Assembly: GCA_905221605.1 (NCBI GenBank)
Contig: CAJNDS010002712.1
Location: 325,001 to 389,000 of the forward strand
Direction: 5' to 3'
DNA length: 64,000 nt
Source: Symbiodinium natans
Lineage: Eukaryota; Sar; Dinophyceae; Suessiales; Symbiodiniaceae
Shown: positions 37,870 to 48,051 of the stretch, piece after piece
Numbering within the stretch: position 1 is the stretch's first letter
Layout of the letters: every line of letters begins with the position of its first letter
Notes under the pieces: generated by a model
Seen by the model: the letters and a program-made list of their open reading frames with translations, nothing else
The model's database searches: none
Told to the model about the DNA's origin: nothing
Program-made: the position numbers and the translations under genes

Positions 37870-38324
37870 AGGTCTTCGTCAGGCACATCACTATCCGTAG
37901 TCAAGCTCTGCAGAAAACATCAGGCGCCATCTTCGTCTAGAAACTCGAGGTGGTTGAAGCCTTGGTAACATGATATGAACATGTCAAGCTTGGCAGCATT
38001 GCAAGCTACGTAAGCTTAACAAGCGGCGCGATATTTTGTTCTCCCCACGCAGGCTAAGAATTTCAGAGTGAGCGACTTGCTGCGACATTTGCCAAGCTCA
38101 GCATCGTGCCAAAGCAAGTTCTGTTCTTTTGCGCGTTGTCAGAAAGCGACCCGTCCTAAGACAGAAGTGAAGACAGAGGATGATGAGTCTTCGTCAGGCA
38201 CATCGCTATCCGTAGCCAAGTTCGGCAGAAAACAGCAGTACCACGCCGAGGCTAGTTCTGCTTCTCGGGCATTGTCAGAGAGACTCTACCCAAGACAGTC
38301 AGCGCAGAACGTTCCACGTTGAGG
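37870..38324. other. Upstream/downstream of ASCH gene with a 50-bp direct repeat
   Basis: GTCTTCGTCAGGCACATC, then CTATCCGTAG and AAGNTCNGCAGAAAACA occur at 37873-37922 and 38188-38237. An 84-codon plus frame (38068-38322) contains VKTEDDESSSGTSLSV, whose serine-rich part is the repeat. Function unknown. Confidence 0.45.
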
Positions 38325-39101
38325 TCAGCCTCTGGTCTTGCGCTGGAAGGAGAACGACAAGTCCACAGGCCGCGTCCACCCCAGCATGGACTTCCTTCTC
38401 TGCCCAACCTTCACCGGCCTGTCGAAAACATTCACGTCCTGGACCACCCAAGCAAACAAGCTCTCCGCGTCTATCGACCACCAATCGAAGTGACTCCCCC
38501 CGGCGATGCAAGTGTCCTGCCTGTGGCCATGGAAGTCATCGTAGTCCCGAAACTCGAAGCAGCCAGCAAAGGTCACCACTCCCAACACCTGAGCCTCGGA
38601 AGGCGGAGGCCCGACTTCCACGTCCACGATGGCACCCTCTGTGGAGCCGCGGCCCAAGGTCTCGATGAGGAAGATCTGGTCGCCCTCGGAGAAGCAGGAG
38701 TAGTGTCCCAAAGCGAACTTTCTCACTTCCGTGGTCTTCCTGCCCGCCATGATGAGGCGACTCCAGGGGTACTGGATGTTGAGCCCACACAGCGACATGT
38801 GCTGAATGGAGCTTTGCACGCCGGCTGGAAGCTTCAAGCTGGCAGCTTGTTCAACAGCTCCGCCTGCTGTGGCAGAATCGCGTATGAAGTTCAAATCTGC
38901 CACCGCTTTCTTCTTGGAGTCCCGCAGCGGGCCGTAGATGTTCCTGCGCTCGTCATCTATGTACACGTGTGGGAGATGCGCTCGCCACCCATGACCATGC
39001 CTTTGAATGCTACCGCAGGCGCACAAAGGGCGCGGCTTCCTACCACACAGCGACATCCTACAATCACACAGAAAAGATGAGCTGCACAGAGAACATGACA
39101 T
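38325..39101 (-). CDS. AP2-like / ASCH domain protein
   Basis: A 258-residue frame. Residues 31-75 (SIQRHGHGWRAHL ... NIYGPLRDSKKKAVADL) resemble a short AP2-like DNA-binding unit, as in many dinoflagellate proteins. Residues 106-235 fit an ASCH (PUA-like) domain: LNIQYPWSRLIMAGRKTTE opens it with the Y-P-W-x-x-x-I-x-x-G-K-T-x-E signature, and FSEGDQIFLIETL and VLGVVTFAGCFEFRDYDDF form later strands. ASCH domains bind RNA or modified nucleotides. The Cys-rich first 30 residues (CSLCSSSFLCDC) lie partly in a direct repeat and may not be native, so the start is uncertain; an upstream exon is possible. The C-terminus ends at a stop at 38325. Confidence 0.65.
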   Translation of the reverse strand: MSCSLCSSSFLCDCRMSLCGRKPRPLCACGSIQRHGHGWRAHLPHVYIDDERRNIYGPLRDSKKKAVADLNFIRDSATAGGAVEQAASLKLPAGVQSSIQHMSLCGLNIQYPWSRLIMAGRKTTEVRKFALGHYSCFSEGDQIFLIETLGRGSTEGAIVDVEVGPPPSEAQVLGVVTFAGCFEFRDYDDFHGHRQDTCIAGGSHFDWWSIDAESLFAWVVQDVNVFDRPVKVGQRRKSMLGWTRPVDLSFSFQRKTRG

Positions 39102-39330
39102 CTCCAGTCAGTTGCCAAGCGACCATCACATGTTCAACTGAGAACAGCACTAATGCAGAGCTGCAAAACTTCAGAGCGCCAGTCCACGAAAAGTCCAGGA
39201 TGAATACGTCCTAGCACGCAGCGACATGCTAGAATCACACAGAAAAGATGAGCTGTGCAGAGAACATCACATCTCCGCCACACCCACACAGCTTCTGAGC
39301 GCCGGTCCGTCATGAGTCCAGGATGAACGA
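39040..39330. repeat. Direct repeat pair of about 60-130 bp
   Basis: CAGCGACATNCTANAATCAC, AGAAAAGATGAGCTG and AGAGAACATNACATCTCC occur at 39049-39105 and 39217-39275, followed in both by AGTCCAGGATGAA (39195, 39313). Confidence 0.85.
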
Positions 39331-39529
39331 AAGCGAGGCAGCCTTATGTAAGACGACTCCAACACTTATCTCATCCATCTGACCGCCGTGCCCCCCCTCT
39401 CCCCCGAGCTTGAGGGCGCCGCTTCGTTGACGTCCAGCAGGGCGACGTCGCGGCGCCGCGTGAAGACATGCAGATCAGGCAAGGAACGTTCGAACTGTGG
39501 ATACTATTTGCCATCAACTTTTTCAAGCA

Positions 39530-40205
39530 TGCCGTAATTCCGCTTCCGCGCTATTTGCGAGGTTTTCAAGCATGCGCAATTCCGCTTCCATGGTATTTGC
39601 GAGGTTTTCGCGCACGCGGAATTCCGCTTCCATGCTATTTGCGAGGTTTTCGCGCAGGCGGAATTCCGCTTCCATGTTATTTGCGAGGTTTTCGCTCATG
39701 CCGAAATTCCGCTTCCATGCTATTTGCGAGGTTTTCAAGCATACGGAATTCCGCTTCCATGCTTTTTGCGAGGTTTTCGCGCAGGCGGAATTCTGCTTCC
39801 ATGCTATTTGCGAGGTTCTCGATCATGCTGCAATTCCTCTTCCATGCTATTTGCGAGGTTTTCAAGCATGCGCAATTCCGCTTCCATGCTATTTGCGAGG
39901 TTTTCGCGCACGCGGAATTCCGCTTCCGTGCTATTTGCGAGGTTTTCGTGCAGGCGGAATTCCGCTTCCATGTTATTTGCGAGGTTTTCGCTCATGCCGA
40001 AATTCCGCTTCCACGCTATTTGCGAGGTTTTCAAGCATACGGAATTCCGCTTCCATGCTTTTTGCGAGGTTTTCGCGCAGGTGGAATTCCGCTTCCATGT
40101 TATTTGCGAGGTTTTCGCGCAGGCGGAATTCCGCTTCCATGCTATTTGCGATGTTTTCAAGCATACGGAATTCCGCTTCCATGCTTTTTGCGAGGTTTTC
40201 GGTTT
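39530..40205. repeat. 42-bp tandem array, 16 units
   Basis: Unit contains ATTCCGCTTCCATGCTATTT and GCGAGGTTTTCGCGCAGGCGGA. Because 42 is divisible by three and the unit lacks stops in several frames, both strands give long 14-residue-repeat frames (for example RFHAICEVFAHAEF). Confidence 0.97.
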
Positions 40206-40480
40206 CGCACCACGGCAGCTCCGGGTGTCCGCGGCGTACTACGTTTGTACTACAAAAAGTCGACTTTCCAGCCACGGCAGCTCTGGGTGTCCGCGGCGTA
40301 CTACGTTCGTACTACAAAAGTCGACTTTCCAGCCACGGCAGCTCCGAGCGTCCGCGGCGTACTACGTTTGTGCTGCAAAAAGTCGACTTTCCAGCCACGG
40401 CAGCTCCAGGCGTCCGCGGCGTGCTACATTTGTACTACAAAAAGTCGAGGCAGCTCCGGGCATCCCCAGCTACTATGGGG
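40206..40480. repeat. About 61-bp tandem array, 4-5 units
   Basis: Unit contains CGGCAGCTCCGGGTGTCC, GCGGCGTACTACGTTTGTAC and AAAAAGTCGACTTTCCAGCC. Same array recurs at 42131-42460. Confidence 0.95.
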
Positions 40481-40830
40481 CCCGTTGTGTTATAACTAGG
40501 GTTACAGAAGTTGTAGCCAACTTGTCTGGCACTTACTAAGTGGCATTACAAATCCACTTATAAGTAGGCTAAGTTCCTGGCTTCTCTCCCAAAGCTGGAA
40601 AGCCCAAAAGGAAAGGTCTTGAGTTGCATCTCAGCATTCGGGTGATTTGCTTGAAAACCCCCATTGCCAGAAACTCCTCAACCCTATTCGGTTATAAACC
40701 CGTAAACCCGAAGAATAATCACCATATAGCTAAGCCCTAACCCTAAATTGCACCCTGAACCCTAAATATGAAACTATATAGCTAAACCCTAAACCATAAA
40801 TCGTAAACCCTATTATAAACCCTACCCAGT
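40480..40830. repeat. AT-rich spacer with CCCTAAA-like tract
   Basis: 40735-40815 carries AAGCCCTAACCCTAAATTGC and related degenerate telomere-like words. 40490-40730 has no recognised feature. Confidence 0.7.
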
Positions 40831-41099
40831 CCTTCTAGAACCTGAAAAATTGTAGGTTCTTTGCGAAAAACCCGGTTTTGGAGGACATAGCTAAGAAAAA
40901 CCCGGTTTCCTGCCGCAAAACCGGGTTTTGCTCTTGAGCAAGCGCCCGCAACCCGTATTTTACCCGTACAAAACCCGTACTTTACCCGTACAAAACCCGT
41001 ATTTAAAATATGGGTTCAGGGCTTTCGCCAAGAACCCAGTTTTGAGTTGAAAAACCCGGTTATTTTCAAAAACCTACAATTTTTCAGGTTCTGGAAGGT
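40831..41099. mobile_element. Foldback (hairpin) element, about 270 bp
   Basis: The first 28 bp (CCTTCTAGAACCTGAAAAAT...) and the last 28 bp are inverted copies with about one mismatch. The inside holds several AAAACCCGG/CCGGGTTTT words that pair with each other and ACCCGTACAAAACCCGTA direct repeats. A TA microsatellite follows at 41105-41128. No coding capacity, as expected for a MITE-like element. Confidence 0.75.
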
Positions 41100-41219
41100 C
41101 TAGGTATATATATATATATATATATATAGCCCTAAACTCTGCAAACCTTATAACTTAACCGAATCCTACAAACATCTCCATGACTCAATGACATTGCGGC
41201 TTGAGGTGTCCGGGTTCGC

Positions 41220-41425
41220 CAGAAAACAGGCGAAAGCCCGCGGACGTGGACCGTTCCCGCGGACATGGAAGCGGACGATTCGGGGCGCGGCGACCCCTAA
41301 TCTTGCACTAGAGGGCGCGGACATGCGCGGACATGCGTGCAGTCAAGACAGCGTCGCCGCGGACATGGGCCCCGCGGACATTCGCGGACATTCGCGGACA
41401 TCGCGCGGACATCGCCAACAGCTCA
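41220..41425. repeat. GCGGACAT short-repeat cluster
   Basis: GCGGACAT or GCGGACGT occurs at least ten times (for example 41237, 41258, 41329, 41360, 41376, 41386, 41396, 41405). No gene. Confidence 0.8.
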
Positions 41426-41429
41426 GAAA

Positions 41430-41935
41430 ACTCAGTTTGACAGTCCCGGCCTGGCTCCAGAAGACTGGTCAAGAAACTGAAGACCCCACTGTTACAGCGC
41501 GAAAGTCTTCACTGTCAAACACTGCCGATACTTCAGTGTTCCTCGGGATATCTTCGAAGTAGCGACTCTTGCTGCTTCAACAAGAGGTCCCTCTTTGTTT
41601 TGGGTCCCACAGACGAACACATGTTCTCCAATCGCTTGAGGAGCCAAGAAAACTGCCGGCAGTACAGGTTTCGACAGCACAACGTGTGAGAGGGCTCCTG
41701 GCATGATCTGCAGGCTTTTCTTGCAAACAGTGCAAGAGAAAAGATGGTAACAGCGCATTTTCTTAACTAGGAAATAAGTACAGAATAACCAGAATAAGTT
41801 GTTTCAGCTACGGGGTATAAGTCCCTAGCAAGTTTCACAACTTTCTCAAGGACTTATAGACTTATACTTGAGGTTACAGATCTTATAGTCTATGTTACAG
41901 ATGTTATTACCCTATGTATAACTCTACGGACCCCC
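41430..41935. other. No gene recognised
   Basis: Contains a minus frame of 88 codons (41758-41492) with CYHLFSCTVCKKSL, too short to assign, and GGTTACAGATCTTATAGTCT-type near-repeats at 41870-41905. Confidence 0.35.
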
Positions 41936-41937
41936 TG

Positions 41938-42460
41938 CTTCCACGCTATTTGCGAGGTTTTCAAGCATACGGAATTCCGCTTCCATGCTTTTTGCGAGGT
42001 TTTCGAGCAGGTGGAATTCCGCTTCCATGTTATTTGCGAGGTTTTCGCGCAGGCGGAATTCCGCTTCCATGCTACTTGCGATGTTTTCAAGCATACGCAA
42101 TTCCGCTTCCATGCTTTTTGCGAGGTTTTCGGTTTCGCACCACGGCAGCTCCGGGTGTCCGCGGCGTACTACGTTTGTACTACAAAAAGTCGACTTTCCA
42201 GCCACGGCAGCTCTGGGTGTCCGCGGCGTACTACGTTCGTACTACAAAAGTCGACTTTCCAGCCACGGCAGCTCCGAGCGTCCGCGGCGTACTACGTTTG
42301 TGCTGCAAAAAGTCGACTTTCCAGCCACGGCAGCTCCAGGCGTCCGCGGCGTACTACATTTGTACTACAAAAAGTCGAGGCAGCTCCGGGCATCCCCAGC
42401 TACGGCAGCTCCTGGCGTCCGCGGCGTACTACGTTTGTACTACAAAAAGTCGACTTTCCA
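41938..42460. repeat. Second copy of the 42-bp and 61-bp arrays
   Basis: 41938-42400 matches 40010-40470 almost base for base (5 units of 42 bp, then 4 units of about 61 bp), followed by one further 61-bp unit at 42400-42460. Confidence 0.95.
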
Positions 42461-42489
42461 CCGCTCCGGGCCCCGCCAAAAGGAGAGGA

Positions 42490-42985
42490 AGAGGTGAGGA
42501 AGGCTCGGACACGCACGATCCCCGCAGAGGGTGCACGACCACGCTTCAAAATACCCAAAAACGCACAGCGGGAGCGCTCCGACACGCGCGATCCCCGCAG
42601 AGGGCGCGCGAAGCAAGTTGTAAAATGTGCAAAAACGCACAGCGGGAGCGCTCCGACACGCACGATCCCCGCAGAGGGTGTGCGAAACAAGTTGTAAAAT
42701 GCGCAAAAACGCACAGCGGGAGCGCTCCGACACGCACGATCCCCGCAGAGGGTGTGCGAAACAAGTTGTAAAATGCGCAAAAACGCACAGCGGGAGCGCT
42801 CCGACACGCACGATCCCCGCAGAGGGTGCGCGGCGACAAATCCACATGCGCAAAAACGCACAGCGGGAGCGCTCCGACACGCACGATCCCCGCAGAGGGT
42901 GCGCGGGGACAAATCAAAATGCGCAAAAACGCACAGCGCGAGCGCCCCGACACGCACGATCCCCGCAGAGGGGTGCATCGCGCTA
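42490..42985. repeat. 74-bp tandem array, about 6 units
   Basis: Unit contains GCAAAAACGCACAGCGGGAG, CGCTCCGACACGCACGATCC and CCGCAGAGGG. Starts of GCACAGCG at 42563, 42637, 42711, 42785, 42858 and 42931 give a period of 73-74 bp. Long frames on both strands are repeat products. Confidence 0.95.
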
Positions 42986-43029
42986 GCCGCGGCGAAACCC
43001 ACCCCAGCTTAAGAAATAAGAGAGAATAT

Positions 43030-43185
43030 AGAGGAGGTGATGTGATGGTAGTGTGGAGTGTGGTGATTGGAGTGTGGTGATGGTAGTGTGGTGATGGTAG
43101 TGGTGATTGGAGTGTGGTGATGGTAGTGTGGTGATTGTAGTGTGGTGATGGTAGTGTGAGTGTGTGGTAGTGTGGTAGGGCTAAC
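43030..43185. repeat. GGTAGTGTGGTGAT minisatellite
   Basis: About ten units of 12-18 bp (TGGTGATGGTAGTG), then a run of T at 43188-43200. Confidence 0.9.
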
Positions 43186-43199
43186 GTTTTTTTTTTTCT

Positions 43200-44690
43200 C
43201 CGAAGAACCCTTCGCTGAGCTTTCGGGAATTAAAAAAACGGGAGACACGGCAGCAGCACGATGGATCAATTCGGAAAAATTCACAGGCTGGATGCTTCAG
43301 CGCTCGGCACTGCGACTTGAGCTCGCTGCAAAAAAGCATGCTGTCATTTATGATAGCGCCTTCATGTGGTGCCACAGCAACGAGGTGGCTCCTGCCACCG
43401 AACTGAATGCAAAAACTGCAGGTCCAGTGCCAAAAAGGGAATTGATTTCTTCGTATCAGCTTCTTTCTGTGCCGGCGCATTTCACTGTACCAGTATGGTG
43501 AGCGCTTCATGCTGTAACAAGTGGCGTCGCCCAACCCGCCTGCGCTTTCTTTGTAGCTCGATTCTATGCTTGCCGAGAGTGACAGCTTGGCTCAGCAGAG
43601 GTGGAGGAATTTTTGTTTGTCGAACCGGGTTTCGCCCCAACAGGTTCGACTTCAACGAGGCCCCTGCTCAACCTTGGCCTTAGGCCCCGTGCAAGCCGCC
43701 TGCTCTAAGCGGGTGGTGGATGGGAGCCCGTTATCGCGGGCAAACGGCGATCGCGTCGCCTTTGGTGCAGGGCCCCTGCGCCTGTTTTCAAACCCGGCAC
43801 CTCCTGTTGTCTCGGGTTTTTCCTGGGCGTGTTCTGCGTCCTCTTTGCAATCAGTTTGTGCTGAGCTCCTCTTGCTCATGGGGGCCACCTGCAGTCGCCG
43901 TGCACCCGAGCCGCCCGTGGTGGAAGCAGACCCACCTATCCACGCGTGCCCCCACCTGTGCCGGCAGTGTTCCCGTAACAACTGCATCCGCTATAGGGTT
44001 GGGCATAATTATCACGGTGCGCTCACTGTGTAATTCAGTGGTACTTGGCCGTGTATGACCGCTGAAAAGTCACGACGTGACGCCCCGCAGACCGACCCTC
44101 TCGGAATCCCCTTGGTCCCTGCTTCTGCAATTGCGGTTCCGACAACCACTCCTGGCAATTCGCCACATCTACACTGGGTCCCTCTCACATTCTGAAAGGA
44201 ACTACGCCTTCATCGGCATCGTGTGTCCCTGCGGAATCTGCCAAGCCGGCCCGGATACATCCAGTTCGTCAAAGATTGATTTGGGCTCTTCCGCTACGTT
44301 GCAAAAGCCACCGACTCGAGGGCCTGATGAACCTGTGCGGGAAGCTTCGACTTCTGCTGAGCTGAGGTCTGAGCAACGCAGTGATGCGAAACGGGTGCCG
44401 TCCTCCAATGCGCCTCGTATTGCGAGCCCTACTTGCTCAAGGCCTGTCTTCACGGGGTCCCGGGTCCCTTCCTTCGAGGAAGTGCGGAGCAGCCGATCAA
44501 AGCCCGCCTAGTGAGCCTGCAGTGGGCCTGAGACCTGCAAGCGAATATGTCGCAGTGGGCCCATCGCTCTTCATTGGCAGACCGTTACCTCCCCCTCCTC
44601 TGGCCCCTAAGCGTACACGTGCTGAACCTGAGTCAGGGAGCCTTTTGAGCAACAGTACTCTGTCGGAAGCCAGCCAATGCAGAAGCTTTC
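43200..44690. other. Probable 5' part of a decayed gene, zinc-motif fragment
   Basis: The plus frame 43566-44033 ends with PIHACPHLCRQCSRNNCIRY and RVGHNYHGA, a C-x3-C-x2-C-x4-C ... H-x2-H cluster, and 44170-44510 encodes a Ser/Pro-rich stretch. They resemble low-complexity parts of the same gene as the next entry, but I cannot link the frames. Confidence 0.3.
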
Positions 44691-45499
44691 ATGGCCAAAC
44701 TTGACAATCGCCCCACCTGCTTATCAGGTCATCCACTGATCTTCTTCGGTTCGCCTGAACCAGGGTGGTGGTGCAGTTCGTGTACCCGTGTATTCACTAC
44801 GAAGCGCTTGCTTTGGGGTTGCCGGTATGCGACTACGACGTGTATGGCGACTGTTTGGTCTCCTTCCGCAATAAGGCCACTGGTGTCTTGCTAGCAACGT
44901 GTGCAGCCGAACCAGTCAGAGGGTCTGTTACCGGCGGGGAAAAAAATTGGCCAATGCTGAAGCTCATTCGTGCTTCTGGGAATCTGCCTCGCACTGAAAT
45001 GTTCCCGGATGATCTAGAGCTTCTTCTGGAGATCGACTTGCAACAACCGCAGGCTACTGGGTCATACTCGGTTCCTGAACTTAAGGGTGGTTTTCGTAAA
45101 GTCTACCACTTGAATGGTGTATGGCCATGTCACAACATTGTCCTAAAGCTCAGACTGAGGCCGACAATGTTAATGAGGTCAAATGTGCTTCTTTGTGCCC
45201 GGCCACTTTTGTGCACATCCTCGACAGCGGTACAGTCGAAGTTTCCTTGGGGGGCTGATGGACTTTGCAGGGCACATTACATCATTGCCGAGCGGGTGAT
45301 CCCCTTGGCTGCACTGCTTGAAAGTGGCTCGGCGTTGCCTGCTGAGACCCGTGCGTCGCTGGCGTTTCAGTGCTGCCGCGTGCTTTTTCGAGCAACTGTG
45401 GCCGGGATTAAGTGGGCGCCAAGCGTGTCTTCTTGGCCCTCGCCGGATGACATCCCTCTGGGCACTGATGGAGAAGCTCGTGGGTGCTCCAACATGTGA
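44690..45499 (+). pseudogene. Zinc-finger (DC1/C1-like) plus kinase-like fragment, frameshifted
   Basis: Frame 44691-44894 gives CLSGHPLIFFGSPEPGWWC, SSC and LLWGCRY, and the overlapping frame 44765-45499 continues PVCDYDVYGDC: together a C-x2-G-H ... W-x-C-x2-C ... C-x2-C-D-Y-D-x-x-x-x-C pattern like DC1/ZZ-type fingers, broken by one indel near 44825. The second frame then has ELKGGFRKVYHLNG and NIVLKLRL, which look like a kinase glycine loop and beta-3 lysine, and HYIIAERVIPLAALL like a hinge; a further frame change near 45170 removes the helix between. Weak, pattern-based identification; no catalytic loop seen. Confidence 0.35.
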
Positions 45500-46937
45500 A
45501 TGTCTTCAAGCATTTATGCGTTCAACGCTCATGTTTGCCTTTCTGCTCTTACGTTTGAGCATGTGACAGGCTCTACTAGCAGTGGCTTGGGTCGTGCTTG
45601 TCACAACCACTTGCACTGCAATCCCGTTGCAATGCCCCTTGGTGATGCTGCATTCAAGTTGAGTGCAGCAATAACAGTGGACCTGTATTGGCGAGGAGTA
45701 TCGCTATAATGTGTCCAATGGGCCCCGCCCATCGCACTATCAGCCTAGGAGGGCGAGCTCAGGTGAAAGCACCTGACAGACCGATTGCGTTCCGTGCGCT
45801 GCTCTACCTGTATCAGTATGCGTACCCTTTGCGCCAAAAAGCTCGTTTCTCCTACCTGGAGAGATGCTGTGAGTCACTGAGTGAATCCTGCGTGTGCTTG
45901 CCCCTAATGGGTTGCATAAGTCATGCGTTTCAGTTGTGTCATGTCAGGACAATTGTTCTGCATGTTTCATGCCATGATCTGCCCATGTTGTCATGTTGTG
46001 ATAGTGATCATGAGTCTGGTTGAGATTTCTGCAGTGCATGTCGTGCCGCAATATGTCCAGGCCGAGAAGCCCAACATCTTCATCCGATTCCGTCGGAAGG
46101 AGCAGCATGATCACCTTTCCATTCTGTGGCTCCCGGACAATGTTAGTGTACGCCTTTCTTCTTTTCCGGCGCTAAAGCGCTTCTTGAGGAAGAGCTCGGC
46201 CTTTAGTTGGTCCAACGTCACGGCGAATAAGGGTAGCAGTTGGCCATTGAACTCGAATGTCCGATTTCTGGCACGTGTGCTCCTGCCTTGGCCTATGTTG
46301 GGGCAGCTTGAGGTTTTCGGAGGCTGTCATGCCTTCCGCTGTAGGAGTCGTGTTGCCCTTATTTTCGTGTCGTGCCAAGGACGTGCACCTGCTGTTTCGA
46401 CCACCGGGGTCGGACCAACTGCAAGAGTTGCGCCGCTGCCCCTTCCTCTTAAGGAGGAGATTGTGGGTGCGGGTCCCGCCTTGCGTGCGTAACGCGCCTG
46501 GTTCCGGAATTTGCGATTGTAAGGGCTGCCGCTCCTCGACTCCCGATGATTGAGTAAAATGTTGTGCAGTCCTGCTGCTTGCGCGGATGTAGGCACCTTT
46601 CTTGGGTTAGGAATGTGAGCTGTTTGGTTTTTGAGTGTGTGCAGCTTGCTCAAGTCGCCGTGGGAAACGTTTGCGCCCGTAGACGTGCCTGCTATGCACG
46701 CGCCAGGACTGTGGGGCAGCCCATTGTGGACGCACCAAAATCCCGCGTGGGAACCATTGGTGTGATGCTTGCGTCGTCTGGTCGTGGAACCAAAACGACG
46801 AGTCCAAGGCGTATTGGCGCTGAGGGTCTGAACACGACCAATGAGTCGGAGACGCCCGAGGAGTAGGTGTTCCCGTCAGCTCCCTCCCTGAGGTGCTGCA
46901 GCGTGTAGGCAGGTACGGTGTGCTACATCTCTCCCCC
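45500..46937. other. Downstream remnants of the same gene region
   Basis: Plus frames 45688-46023, 45923-46492 and 46564-46866 are each 100-190 codons with no recognised domain. The last ends GLNTTNESETPEE at a TAG, which looks like a natural acidic C-terminus. Possibly exons of one broken gene. Confidence 0.3.
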
Positions 46938-47010
46938 CCGCGATAGCTCAGTTGGGAGAGCATCGAACCTCTTCGCTCGAAGTAAAGTGTTCTGCACAGA
47001 CCAGGTGTGT
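46938..47010 (+). other. tRNA-like 5' half (tRNA relic or SINE head)
   Basis: CGCGATAGCTCAGTTGGGAG followed by AGC is an excellent tRNA D-arm with A box (T-A-G-C-T-C-A-G-T-T-G-G). No anticodon arm of standard geometry and no B box follow; instead T-rich DNA does. It lies about 140 bp upstream of the Copia integrase fragment. Confidence 0.5.
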
Positions 47011-47144
47011 TGTTTGCTGTGCTTGTCTGTTCCTTTGTGTCGATCATGTTACAGGTGTTCGCCCTCGTGTCATGCCCAAACAGGTGTGAACGAGGTCATG
47101 CAGTGCATCCCGCGGCCCCGCATTTGGCTGAAGCTGAAGAGTTC

Positions 47145-47898
47145 GGTGTCGCGTAGACAAGCTATCTGGTAGAAGAAGTTTGTAGAGCGCTGATGCTGAT
47201 GCAACCGAAAGTGATCCTAAGAACGGACGCTGAACCAGCGATGATTTCGTTGAGAAGAAAGGTGCAAGCGATACAGAAAATGCAGAAGCTTGAGACGGAG
47301 ATTCAAGATGTGGCACCAGATACACATCAAGGAGCACAAGTTGAAAGATGGGTACAGACAATGAGAAACCTATCGAAGACATTGGTGTATGGAGTAGAGA
47401 AAGAAGCAAAGGTAAAGATCACAAGCGAAAGTACACTTTATCCATGGGCACCAAGACACGCCGCATTCCTGCTGAACAGGTTTGCTGTGCAACAAGGTAA
47501 AAACCCCGTTCGAGTTGGTATTTGACCGAGAGTACAAAGGGACTCTAGTGCCATGGGGAAGTGTGGTTGTGGCAAAACAACTACCGAAGACAAGGAGAAA
47601 GGTGAACCGTGGAAAAAGGGAATCTTCGTTGGAAAGGACATGGTTTCGAACATGAGTCTGGTAAGCACCAGAAGTGGAATCATCAAGAGTAGGACAATGA
47701 GACAGTGTTCACCAACGTTTGATGTAGAGACACTGGCAAATGCATGTGGGACACCGTGGAACTACAACCAAGAACAGTTGACTGGTAGGTCAAAGCAAGC
47801 AAAGAGTTTAAATTGAGGCGGCAGCTATCGAAGGACCGCCAGTGCCAGTTCCAAGAACCCCCGAAGCTGTGGGAGAAAGTCCAGAGTACAGCCCAACG
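47145..47898 (+). pseudogene. Copia-like integrase, C-terminal half and linker (inverted part)
   Basis: Frame 47193-47525 has ILRTDAEPAMISL with the second catalytic aspartate (residue 12) and THQGAQVERWVQTMRN with the catalytic glutamate (residue 51), spaced as in a D-D-E integrase. An extra base in an A run near 47501 shifts the frame after QQGK; frame 47553-47816 resumes as EPWKKGIFVGKDM and RSGIIKSRTMRQ, the usual end of Copia integrase. Then a Pro-rich linker (GPPVPVPRTPEAVGESPEY) stops abruptly at about 47898. The N-terminal half of integrase is on the other strand. Confidence 0.75.
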
Positions 47899-48051
47899 GT
47901 TTATTTCTGGTTCATTTCTCGTTCCTGTGAACTTGAAATCCATGCTTACCAGTGATGCTTCATACTTCTTCTCTGTTGTCTTGAAATCATCTTCTCTACT
48001 TCTTGTCGCCGCACAACTCTCACACCAATCTGCCTTCGAAAGATGTGTCAA
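47898..48051 (-). pseudogene. Copia-like integrase, N-terminal half
   Basis: Reads THLSKADWCESCAATRSRED, the GAG-pre-integrase zinc end, then ASLVSMDFKFTGTRNE with the first catalytic aspartate. The frame loses meaning after NEPEI at about 47898, where plus-strand linker sequence of the same element begins. The remaining catalytic residues are at 47145-47550 on the plus strand. Confidence 0.7.

Noticed and set aside
38205-38225. Spliced-leader-like CCGTAGCCAAG
   Set aside because: Matches only the first nine bases, is part of a local direct repeat and lacks the ATTTTGGC core.
39468-40539. Frames of 247-343 codons with 14-residue repeats on both strands
   Set aside because: The 42-bp unit lacks stops in several frames, so open frames are expected without coding.
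42400-43002. Minus-strand 200-codon Cys-rich frame
   Set aside because: Product of the 74-bp tandem array; opposite-strand frames are equally long.
46938-47010. A functional tRNA gene
   Set aside because: Only the D-arm is good; anticodon arm, T-arm and acceptor pairing are absent.
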